Source of the DNA: Icerya purchasi | Lineage: Eukaryota > Arthropoda > Insecta > Hemiptera > Monophlebidae | Assembly (NCBI GenBank): GCA_039619475.1 | Contig: CM077116.1 | Coordinates: 377,568,188 to 377,632,187 of the forward strand | Direction: 5' to 3' | Length of the DNA stretch: 64,000 nucleotides | In this document: positions 24,301-36,300 of the stretch, piece after piece | How positions within the stretch are numbered: position 1 is the first letter of the stretch | Layout of the letters: each line of letters starts with the position of its first letter | Notes under the pieces: generated by a model | What the model was told of the DNA's origin: nothing | Database searches by the model: none | The model's input: only the letters and a program-made list of their open reading frames with translations | Made by a program: the position numbers and the translations under genes

Positions 24301-27300
24301 AAGGGAATTTTACTTACTTTCATTTTAATATGATCAGAATATTGAATGATTTAAAACTGAACAGAATTCGCTGTTAATTAAGCGGCGTCTATTGTATAAT
24401 TCTTTAAATTTCTACAAGTCTGTTGTAGTGACCTAAATTGTACGATTCTTGGCTGATGTTAAGAAGTTCGCAATTCGACCATAGTTGCAGACAAATACAT
24501 AAATTAAATATATTTGCACTTCCTTGTTACTAGGTTAATATCTTGATGCAGAGGGGCTAAAAACGTACACAAAAAAAATCTAAAATTTATTTCAATAAAA
24601 TACTATGGAAATTTAAATTATGGTGAAGTTGTGAAAGAGTTTCATGTAGAGTTGAGAAAAAAGACGTCAAGAACATTATGTTTGATTTACTTGTTACTTA
24701 AAATAATCAAATTTCGTACTTTCAGCTAAAATTCATCTGCTTTTAAAATTCATTATTTTTAATTTTGCGTAACAAGGTCCGATTATATTTAATTATTATT
24801 TCTATTATTTTCGCCGCAATATTTATATTTTTGTTTTATTTGATAATTGTATGCCAGCGCCTAAATTTAAAAGGTTGCCATATTTCAGGATAGCGTTGGT
24901 ATGTATTTTTTTAAGGACAGTATGGCTGTTGCGGTCGGCATCAAGTAGTTTTTAGGTTTAGAGACGCGTATGTAGCGAATTGGTGTGGGTCATTGTGTGT
25001 TTTGTTTACGGGAGAAAACGTGTCTTTTTTAGGTGTTCGAATATATACAGCGTTGTTATCAATTTATAAATGCGTATATTTGTTGTTTGTAAAAGTTATG
25101 TTCTGTTAATTTGCGTGAAAAATTAATAAAGAGTAGAATTTAGTAGATTTGTTTGTTTTTTTTATTTTCGCCGATTATCTGTTGTGTTTTTTTTTTGTGT
25201 AAATAATAAATTCGTTAGTTTAAAATTTCGGCTGACAACAGTGACTTTAATTCAAATTCTTTCCAATACTAGAAAACGTTATTTTCAAATGATAAAGTTC
25301 TTTATAATACAATGCTAAGGCTGAGAATTGTTTTAAAAAATTGAATTCGTATTTTAAAACAAATAAAGATTTTGACAGTAAAACACATGTTTATACCTTT
25401 AGTCCGCTTAAAAAAAGTTAATCTTTGATTTTATTTTTTCATTGTTTTTGCTAAAAGTATCATGCTTAAAATCAAAAATTTAATGGAATCATTGAACAGA
25501 GAACTCTGTAATAAGTTTGATGTTACACAACTAATTCGAAGTACGGTAAAAATATTTCAAAAAATGAATAATGATAAACTAATTTCTGCATTGATCAACT
25601 CTCTGGTTCTTTTTGTAAAAAATATTCATAATCCCGAACCTGATTTTTCAAATACAAAGTGCGTTGTGCGCTAAAAAGTTGTGATGAAGCCCTGGGGAGA
25701 CTACATGTAATGTAGATTTTATAACATTCGATTAAAAAAAAACAGAGCTGTTTTTGAAGTCTTTACTTCTTGTATTCATGACGACTTATTTAAAATTCTT
25801 TCAATTTTTTAACCTTTTCGAAAAATATTTACAATTCCAGTAAAAAAAATAATTCTTGAATCAAATTAATAATAGATATAATAGATGTAACTTTAAATTT
25901 TTGAAGGAACATATAGAACGTTTACATATTGACGTGCAAATGTTTCTCAATTCTTGCGAAGATTTTACAAGTTTTTTAAGTATTTCAAAAATTGCATTTA
26001 AATCATAAAATGTACTGCCTTTTGCATTCAAATCTGGTCATTTTATTTTATCATTTTTTTTATTGTCACCGTCTTGTGAGCATTTGAGCGCTGAAATTAA
26101 TTTCCGATCATTCACATACAACGATAAGCGGAAACCGTTGGTTTTCATTAATGTTACTTTTTTCTTGATAAAATGTAGTAAATAAAATAAATACTCATAA
26201 AACAGTCAAACTGTAATCAAAGTTAAACTTTAAAAAATAAAAACGAAAATCGAAATTTACTTCGCAATTAATTTCTATTATAAAATATAACATTTGCTTC
26301 ATTTAATTCAATGCATATTGTCCTTTTCAGGGTCGATCAAAAGTAGAAAGAGTTTTTCAAGTTTAAATAAAATACATACTTTTAAAGTCGGACTCATTAA
26401 ATTCGGAGATTTTATATTTTAATTAAAGATTTTATAATATGCTTATTGCTGTTTTCAAATTCGGCCCATTTTAAAATTTTTTTATTAATTTCAATAAAAT
26501 ATATATATATATATTTTTTTTTTTTTAAATAATTTGCGGGTCCCACAGGCAATTGCCCGTCTGTGGGTTCCCAACATAATTATATCGTTTATTCATTACA
26601 TACATCTTAAGTCTAATACATCATATTCGTCTTATATATAATTACTTAATTCAACATAACTTCTATTTTTACTACTCTACGTCTAATTTTAATTCACAAC
26701 ATTTATACCTATCGCACATCGTACCACAATATTTACACATAAGCCATAAGTAATGCAGCCAGAACCGAGCATTTTTTTTTTTTCATTAAATCATTTATAA
26801 TTCTTTACTCTTTCAATCAATTACCCGTCTTATCGCTGTTCCTTTCCTATGACTATCCATTGCTCATTCTTTGCACCACGCAATCAACCATATTTTTATT
26901 TTGGCTTCCATATATTCAAATTACATTCGTCTCTTAATTCCTTTGGTAAGTTACCCAGTAAATGACTCATAACTTCCTCTTCAACATTATCAATTTTATT
27001 ATTAATTCAAAATTAAGTACATTAAATCTCATATTTGAATTAAGAGTTTTTTAACGAAAACATCATGATTTTGCCAAATGATTAATGTTTTTTTATCCAC
27101 CTTAAAGTATTTTGCCCACAAAATTGTATTTCTGCTACAATACTTTTAATTTCTTTTCTTCTATACAACTTTTTCCTACGTATATGGGCCACTTATTGTC
27201 TCGACGTCAACCACATTCACCACAAAACATAATAAATTTCTCCAACAACGAACGGCATTTACAGATAATAATAAAGCAAATAACCGTTTCGTTTAGAATT

Positions 27301-30300
27301 CTTAGTAAAAATAATTTTAAATTATTAAAATCACAGAAGGTATCGGCCCCTGCTCATTTTATTTAAAAAAATTAAATTTTCCCATATTAGAAATTAAAAA
27401 TAATGAATTTTAAAAGCAGATGAATTTTAGCTGAAAGTACGAAATTTGATTATTTTAAGTAACAAGTAAATCAAACATAATGTTCTTGACGTCTTTTTTC
27501 TCAACTCTACATGAAACTCTTTCACAACTTCACCATAATTTAAATTTCCATAGTATTTTATTGAAATAAATTTTAGATTTTTTTTGTGTACGTTTTTAGC
27601 CCCTCTGCATCAAGATATTAACCTAGTAACAAGGAAGTGCAAATATATTTAATTTATGTATTTGTCTGCAACTATGGTCGAATTGCGAACTTCTTAACAT
27701 CAGCCAAGAATCGTACAATTTAGGTCACTACAACAGACTTGTAGAAATTTAAAGAATTATACAATAGACGCCGCTTAATTAACAGCGAATTCTGTTCAGT
27801 TTTAAATCATTCAATATTCTGATCATATTAAAATGAAAGTAAGTAAAATTCCCTTAATACAAAAGTTTGAAGTATTGCGGAATAAAAACAGAGTTCAAGT
27901 TTTTCACAGTATTACAATGATCATCGGGAAATTTATTATCAAAGGAATAATTAAACGTTGACAAAAATATTGCAACAGTTGTTTTAATCAGCAATGAAAC
28001 CGCGATCAAAGAGTCAAATAAACAACAATGATGAAAATGATGAAGAAGAAATAAGCAAACAAACGGTTGACGATATAGAAGTGTCAAATATAATGAAAAC
28101 TTTTACTAAGTTAACAAAGAGTTGCGGATTTTTCGATACTAATTTAAAAAGAAAAATTATTAAGAAAATTCAGACCAGTTGAAACAATTTATAAAGAAAC
28201 GGTTAGTATACAACAGTGTAAAATAAAAGTTACCCTCACTGTTTGAAAAAGTAAAGCATTATTATTAAGTCTTATAGGCTTAGCATTAAAAGGTGAGATG
28301 TCTTTTAATAAAATTTTTTTTTTTAAATATTTTTAGTCCTCACAGTTCGATCTAAATCAGTTTTGACTGCAAAAGTAAAAAATAAAAGACCCGCATTGTA
28401 AAAGTTTAAAGAAAATCATTAAAAAACACCATATAACATTTTGTTATATAAGCTATACAGTATAAAAAAAAATATATTTTTAAATTATATGAATTCATGA
28501 ATCGGTATTTTGGGTAATGCACCACTCGCACAACTTGGGATGCTTGAGACGCCCCTGAATACATTATTGATACAAATTTTATTTTTTATATATGGTAACT
28601 TCCTAGCGATCATAGTCAATAGACACTATGATTATTAACAAACAAATACACATATAAGAACAAAAAAAAACAGAAAAATGACTAGTGAATCATACAAAAA
28701 ATTGTATTATTTTTACTTTGTTTTCGCTGATTAGCAATAATTTTTTTGAATTTTAAATTCTTTGCGGGGCAACTGTCCAGTTTTGCCTTTTCACAAATGA
28801 TGCAATTGCCGAGAACGGAAAAATTAATAAATTAGCTTCTGTTCTGCAAATCAGTGTGCGCTTTTGTCCGTGTGCGCTTTTATCCGTGTGCGCTTTTGTC
28901 CGTGTGCGCTTTTGTCCGTGTGCGCTTTTATCCATGTGCGCTTTTATCCGTGTGCGCTTTTATCCGTGTGCGCTTTTATCCGTGTGCGCTTTTGTCCGTG
29001 TGCGCTTTTGTCCATGTGCGTTTTTGTCCGTGTGCGCTTTTATCCGTGTGCGCTTTTGTCCTGTGCGCTTTTGTCTGGTCACCGTACGGAATATATGTGC
29101 TTCCCGAGCATATTTACAGCAATACAACTTTTTTTTTTATAAATTATTCATTTTATGATCAACAGTGCTGCGTATTTACTATTGGTTTGCAACAAACTTT
29201 AACGGCTACTCCTGAGCTATAGTGGTAAGTACATATCGTGGGACTTTCAAATTCACCCACAGGAGTTGTCACAATTTTTTTCATTTTCGCGGGAGCAGTC
29301 GGTTTGACGAAATTGATATAATAACGTTGCAAATTGAAATATACTTTAAAAAATAAAAATAAATAAATAAATAAAATGAATAGACAGATATTTACTGCAT
29401 GTCCTCCTTTCCCAAAGAAATTATAATTTTATTTTCACAACAAGTACAAACTTCATTTTTTTCTTGTTTCAATGATAAAGGCATAGGTTTATCGGTTTGT
29501 TGGTACACTAGTCTTCACTCAGGTTTCTAACAACTGACAAAAACTAATCACTGAAATAAAGTACGACGTTTACAAATTAAGGGACAACTACTCTACAGCA
29601 GTCGTTTAGTTGGCGTTTACGTTAAATAACATTGTTTAATGTTGAATAAGGTATTTTACCAGTGTTTAATTACACTTAGTTCACTACTTAATAACTGAAA
29701 AGGACGAATTTTCTAGAAAAAAAAACATTTAATATGTTTTGTTTTTTTTTTTCATACTTTCCTTCATCATCCTGATTATCATATATCTACGATAATCAAG
29801 AGAGAACTACGCACTGAAATTAACAATATTCGCACTCTACTATCAGCTTGTATGATTTTTTTTTCTATTATTAATTTCTATGACGCCATCTACTGGCGTG
29901 CATTTTTTAATTATACCGACAGATAGCGCTAAAAAGTATTTTCTTCACGTTGGGACGGTTAATTTCGATTTTTGGGAATTTGAGTATGAACGTAAAACTG
30001 CTCTGATTTGGATGAAATTTATTTTTTACCAATGCATCGGAGAAGCACCTTTTTTAAAAAATTGTTAAAAATATTTAATTTATTATTTTAAAATCATTTA
30101 TTCGATTAATAAGTCTATTTAAACGATGATACGCGTATAGGAACATTCAAGTACTCCTTAATACAAATACCCGTAAAAAATTTCGAATTGACACGGTTAT
30201 TTTGAAAAAAATACAACTCAGATGATTATACTAGAAAGCAGCATTATAAATACATCAATCTTAATTAAATTTATAGCTAATGTTTGGAGTCGTAAATAAA

Positions 30301-33300
30301 ATTTTTTATAGTCCGAAGCCTTTTGTTTTATCGCAATAAGTGTTTTCATCCAAAAAAGATCGTTTTTAAATAAAGGAGGAGGATTATGATTTGCCTATTA
30401 CAACCAATGATATTGCGTGTTCGCAAAATGATTTGAGGAATAATTTTATAGCTCATCAATAATTGCATATTTACTGAGGATCAGTTAAATCAGAAAATTA
30501 TTGATACCGAATTTTTTCTAAATAAGTTTTAATAAACGTTTCCCTAAATTTCTTCAACATATTAGCCTTAAAAAACAAATTATTTGCAAAAATTACACCA
30601 AGATAATCTAAATTATATAAGTAAAATAAAAGGAACCCGGACTTATTTCTTAAATTAGTAATATCGTAAATATTTCCACTCTGACACATTTTTGCGCGTT
30701 CTAATCTTCGCTATCGTACCAGTTTCATTCTGTCTAAAATTCATAAAATATTACTTTAAAATGTAGCTATCCAGCCTAGAGGAAGAGTTCTTAAAATTTT
30801 AGACACGCAAGTCTTTGAAATGTGAAATTTAGAATATCTGATATTCGGGCTGGGTAAAACCTGGGAGTGACTTGAATCTGAAACTAGACAATTATCAAAA
30901 ACCCGTGTCGTTCGGTATCTGAGTATCTTAACCACTAGACTACTGCAAACAAAATCGAAAGACACCGTTGTTCAACGAGAAATATTTCAAACGTCAACTT
31001 GGCAAAAGTCGGCTATGATGATAGTGACCAATAAACCACGTTCAAATGTTAGGAAAAAGCTACACGTATTACTTTACAACTAAACAATAACCATCGCTAA
31101 ATTTGTTGAATATCTCGGAATAATTATAGATAATAAACTTAAATTCAATCGACATGCTAAATATTTAAACGACAAAATCAATAAAGTATTCCAGACGCTA
31201 CTAAAACTTTAAATATTGATGGTATTTAATATACAGAGAAGGAGTTATTATGTATGTATAAGGGTATTGTGCAGTTAATTTATAATTATGCAGCAAGTAC
31301 GTGCACTTTAAAATTAAATAAAACAACGTTTAGTTCTATTATAAATAAACAGAGAAAAGTACTTTTCAAAGTGAGCTCACCGTATTAACGGTGTCAATTG
31401 CTGCGGCACCCACCAGTGATCACTCGGCTTTACCTCATAGATTTACGCCTATTTAAAATTGGCTCTGACCTTCGAATTTAGGTTTTATAAGTCAGAAAGA
31501 ATTAGCAAACCTTTAATTACTGGACTTTTTGCTCAGCTTTACGAAACTAACGTAACCTATAATGATTTCATTGGAGTTAAAAGTTTTAAAAATTACATTA
31601 CCACAGTGCTTACCAACATACAGCAAAACAGATGGAATGACCAATCTACTGGTAGACAGACAACATGTTTTTCCCTAATGCAAAAAAAGAAGGCTAGGTT
31701 TTAATAAGTTGGACGTCAACTATTTTTCCAGCCAGGCTCTTTCCGGTCATGGAAATTTCCGTCTTTATAAGAAAAGATTTAACATTTTCAACGATGATAA
31801 TAATTGTGTACTTTGTGACATGAACGTATCGGACTCCGTCTTCCACATCTTATTTCAATGAATTTATTTAAACGATGTTCGTGCAAAATACAAGATTCTG
31901 GGTACATATCAAAAACGAGTATTGGAAATTAATCGTTAGTCAGGTATCAACATGGCTAATTTTATTGCTACTATGAAATTTTTAAAAACAGCTGTTATGA
32001 TTAGAAATAAGAATTGCACATACCTTTAGCTAAGTACATTGCGCATATATCACGACTATATCCAATTGGTATCGCGGTCGCGAAAAAAAAAACAAAAAAA
32101 ACACGTCAACTTGACGCATATATTTAATCTAAAGTGCGAGTTTAATTAGATTTTAATAAGCAATTTTTTAAAAGTAAATGAGACATTTGTTCTTTATTAT
32201 ATTTGAACTTATGGAGTTCAAAAGTGTAACATTCGCTGGCATGTTTTGAATCCTCATTTTAATTCGTAATCAATCACAAACAAGTTTCCTTGTTTTCCTG
32301 ATGAAATTCTTAATTAATTCTATAGAATTATTGTTCGCATGACATTTGCAATGAATTTAAAGGTTACGTAAAGAAGGAGATGAAAAATTATGTACACGAT
32401 TGAGTGAAATTTTATGAATGTATAATTACCGATCGCGATTAATGGTGAGCAACTTTGATGGTAACGGTGGTGGTACAGGAAGACATTCCTCATCATCTTG
32501 TAATAGCTCCTCATCGGTGGTGGGTCGATTTTCCTTCTCTGCACCGTTCCCTGGCTCTCTGACTTCTTCTTTACATAGATTCGGATTAGAAGATCCATCT
32601 GGATGGCGCAGGTTCAACATATTTCTTCTGTAATCAATCGAAATTGGCTCGTTTGCAATAGAATTAAAAAACTAATAGTAATTTGTTTTTAACGACGATT
32701 ATGCGCAAATATTATATACTTTTAATATTCGACGCGGTGTAGCACGGACACATAGAATATTTTTTCTCGGAGGGATGGGGCGCAAAAGGTATCTAGGCTA
32801 TAGAAAACATTTCACAATTAAAACTGGGAGCTCAAATTTTTAATCAATTTGGGATTCGTTTTTAAAGAATTTTTAGCGCATATGTCAAAAATTACATTAA
32901 TCACGTTATAATTCACGTGAAATTAATTACGAATAATTTTATTTCCGCTGAAAATCAAAATTTGCATTCCTTAATTGTAAAAAAAAAAAAACTTTAAAAA
33001 AAGATGTATTTTTATCAAATTTCTGCGTTTTACAGAGTGTATTGTTCAATGAAACCTATTTTATTTTTCACCATTTTTCCGTTTTGATTTTTCCGCCTCT
33101 TTCAAGTAGGAACAATGGAGACGATCAGCGTGCTACTATGTGCTTTGATTGTTTTCTTGTTGATTAAATTTTACTTATTAGAAAATATTTTACCGGTTTA
33201 CGAAGTGCAATATTTTGGCCCGGTAGTATATGAAGTATTTTACAGAGGGAATTTAAGTGTTATTTCGATTCTAAAGTACACTGGTACCCCCAGCAAAAAC

Positions 33301-36300
33301 GGTCCGATTTATGGCATTTCATCGTGGCACAATAATATAAGGTAACTGTAAAATACGAATGGTATTAGATATAAAAATGTAATAAAAACCAGGCGGGTTT
33401 CAACGACTTAATTTTGATCCAATAAATCGATGTTTTCGTTAAGTTGGTCGTTTTTTATTTTATTTTATTTATTTTTTTTCATTGCACGACTTCGTACGCG
33501 TTAACACTGAAATAAGCTTTGCTCTTAGACCTCTTTCTTCTTTAATAAGTTATTTTACAACTTATTAGTACGCCACCACGAGCCCCCTATCGCTTATCAT
33601 TACGTTCCTAGAAACTTACGATATCTTTTTACTTGTCTTTATTATTACTATTTTTTTTGACAGTTTTTGTTATCGCCCGAGTTTTCCTACATCTGTATTA
33701 TTTAAAAAGTTATTTGCCAAACTTTTTATTATTGTGATATGCTTTTTTTCTCATCATACTCTTCATGAATTATGTAGACGAACATGCTTGTTGATCGCAA
33801 AGATATAATATTTGAAATGCGTAAACGACAATAAATTAATCATATTATTTATAAAAGTGTATATATTATTATAATTACTAGGGTGTTTAGTGTTCTGCTT
33901 GCTTCGCTCACTAACCTTCAAGGAGGCTCCCTTTCGTTGCCAACTTCGACTATATTCTCGTAGTAATGTTAATTATTAAAAACATTAAACGTATTTATAC
34001 TTTTGTACAGTACACAGGAGTCCTCTCTTGTAAACGGTAATTTATGATAAAACTACGCAGATACTCCTGCAGAATTATTTCCATTATAGGAATTTTAAAA
34101 TACCATTCAAGCGTTCTCAACTTTCCGTTATTTCTGACTGTTTAATTAATAATGAAAAACTTTTTAAATTTTCAAATAAAACATAGAAAAGGAAAAAAAT
34201 GAAAACCTTAAAGCAGATGACCGAATTATTTTTATTAATCAGCTTATTTTAATAAAATTGTTCCTCGAAAATCTATTCGAGCCCTATCAACGATTATTTC
34301 TGCAAAGAAACGACTTCGTAACGGAATTAATATTAACGAACATGTAATTTATGAGGAAATAAGGAACAATTTAGCGGACAAGAGTGCAAAGAGTATTCAA
34401 TGAAAGCTATAAAATTTTGTGTTTTACAGTGTTCATTTTATTTTTATTACTTCGATGACATAAACGACACAATAAATGAAATGAAATTAACGTATTTATC
34501 CTAAATACATTTTAAAAGTGATTACATTTTTTCGGTGGCATGGGGGAAAAAATTTAAAATTTAAGAAAAAAAAAATTGCTCCTAAAGGATTTTTCTTCTT
34601 TTTTTTTCCCCCCTAGAGTACGAAGAAAATTATTATAAAAGTGATAAGTTCAATATTTGTATTACGAATGTTGAAATTTTGTACGTTTCAGTTTTAAAAT
34701 GATGTCGTTTGATACCTTTTAAAAGTGATATATTAAAAGTGATTACGGTTAATGAGCAATGTGTATGCTTTTGATACTTTTAGATACTTTAAATAAATAA
34801 CTGCTTACATGTGCTTGTAGGAGCGAAGTCTACTGCCAAGTTCATTTGAGTCTTTATGGTGAAGCCACAGGTTCTTCGAATCATTTATCCTTTCGATGGA
34901 TGTCAAATTAACTCTGCAATTTTCACAGAATTTTCCAAAAACGCTTTCTTCACTCTGTAAATTGAACAATTTTCTACAATTTATTTAAATATCTTCAATT
35001 TAATTGAATCTGTGGATACATATATTTCGGACTAGTATTCTTACTGTCGTCATTCGTTATTAAAAAATATTACAGGTGAAGACGGACCGATCAAAAGCCA
35101 GTAGGATGGTGATTTTAAAAGTTTGGGCTACATTGGCCACTTGCGTGCTTTGGAGACGTACTAATTTATTCATACTGATTCATAACGCTGAGTGATGTTT
35201 TTCCTATTTTGTGTTAAATAACTGTTCAAATTTTTCACAAACCGCCTTAAATAGTTTCATTAGCTAGAGAAGTATAATCTTTGAATCGATTACTTTTTTT
35301 TGTTGAATAACCAGATCGTAAAGGTGGATTTTTAATCCCGCTATATATAGTTTTCATCGGCAGTAATCGAAATGGGTCTAACATTTTCATAGAGGTAATT
35401 GAACGAGTAGTTAGGTTAGTTTCATAAATTTACACGGAATACAGGAATTAAGTTAAAAAAATAAATAAATAAATAAAGATATATTGCAGAATTTGTAAAA
35501 GCGATTTTTAACACTTTTTTCCTAGAATATATCTGAATAAATTTGTGATGTATTTTGTTCCTATTAATCTTAAAAGCGCCGAATTGATAAAGATAAGATA
35601 TCAATGGAAACAACTCATCTTTAAATAGTTTAAATAAAGCAGAATGGTGAATCTAGGAGTCTTTTGACAAGATAAGTATATTTTATTATATTTTTTTGAA
35701 AAAGTAGGTGGCTTTTGTCAGTTGTCACACCATTTGTATTAGCTTGATGCGCGCTTAAGTGAACTTTCAGTGAGAAACCAACTTTTTGTTTGACAGAGCT
35801 CTAAAAATATAAAATTGTAGTATAAAATCAATCTGCGCTGAACAAATAACTGAATAAACTTATTTGTCAATTCAATAAAAAGAAAAAGAACACATTTAGT
35901 TTATTTTAGTAGTACATACGTTTAAATAAGCTGGTTCACTGGCAACACTGCTGCTATCGAAATCAGTAGAACTGACGTTATTGTTATCGATATTACTGAA
36001 TATTTCTGATAGCATCATTGACTGCCATCTCGACATGCTTCTACTTTTTTCGCTGTCATTCAGTTGTTTAGCAGAAATCGAATCTGAACTAAATTTGGTT
36101 TCATAAAATTTATGCAACCTTGATAACTGTTCAAAATGAATGTCACCTGAAAAAAATGTTAATAAATTACAAGGTTCTCGGTTATTTTTCTTTCTTCTAT
36201 TAAACATGGTGTATATTTTGGGGTCCTTTATAAAATGCATATAAAAGAAAAGTCGAGTAAAGTGCGCCTAACAAATTCAGATGCATCAAAAAATTATAAG

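Larger units (their letters stand above)
21158..24765. repeat. Left arm of 9.86-kb inverted repeat
   Basis: This 3608-base segment is the reverse complement of 27391-31014. Paired positions sum to 52172 from the outer end to the tandem array and to 52156 inside it, so the only length change is one 16-bp unit. I noticed one substitution (GAACGTGCAAA against GAACGCGCAAA near 21475). The order from the outer end is: terminus AGCCGACTTTTGCCAAGTTG, tRNA-like SINE, unique sequence, tandem array, 790-base unit shared with copy A, then inner part. The layout resembles Foldback/Galileo arms; no transposase is recognised. Confidence 0.95.
27391..31014. repeat. Right arm of 9.86-kb inverted repeat
   Basis: This 3624-base segment is the reverse complement of 21158-24765, with one additional 16-bp unit in its tandem array. 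The outer terminus …CAACTTGGCAAAAGTCGGCT is at 31014, and the flanking DNA from 31015 belongs to a LINE fragment. No target-site duplication is visible when the flanks of 21158 and 31014 are compared. Confidence 0.95.

Noticed and set aside
20130..29080. CRISPR-like arrays of short repeats
   Set aside because: The 16-bp units are contiguous without unique spacers, and the DNA is eukaryotic, so this is a tandem repeat and not a CRISPR array.
21158..31014. Artificial palindrome from a missed sequencing adaptor
   Set aside because: Such artefacts have essentially no loop. Here a 2.6-kb unique spacer, a one-unit array difference and at least one substitution separate the arms. It cannot be fully excluded without reads.
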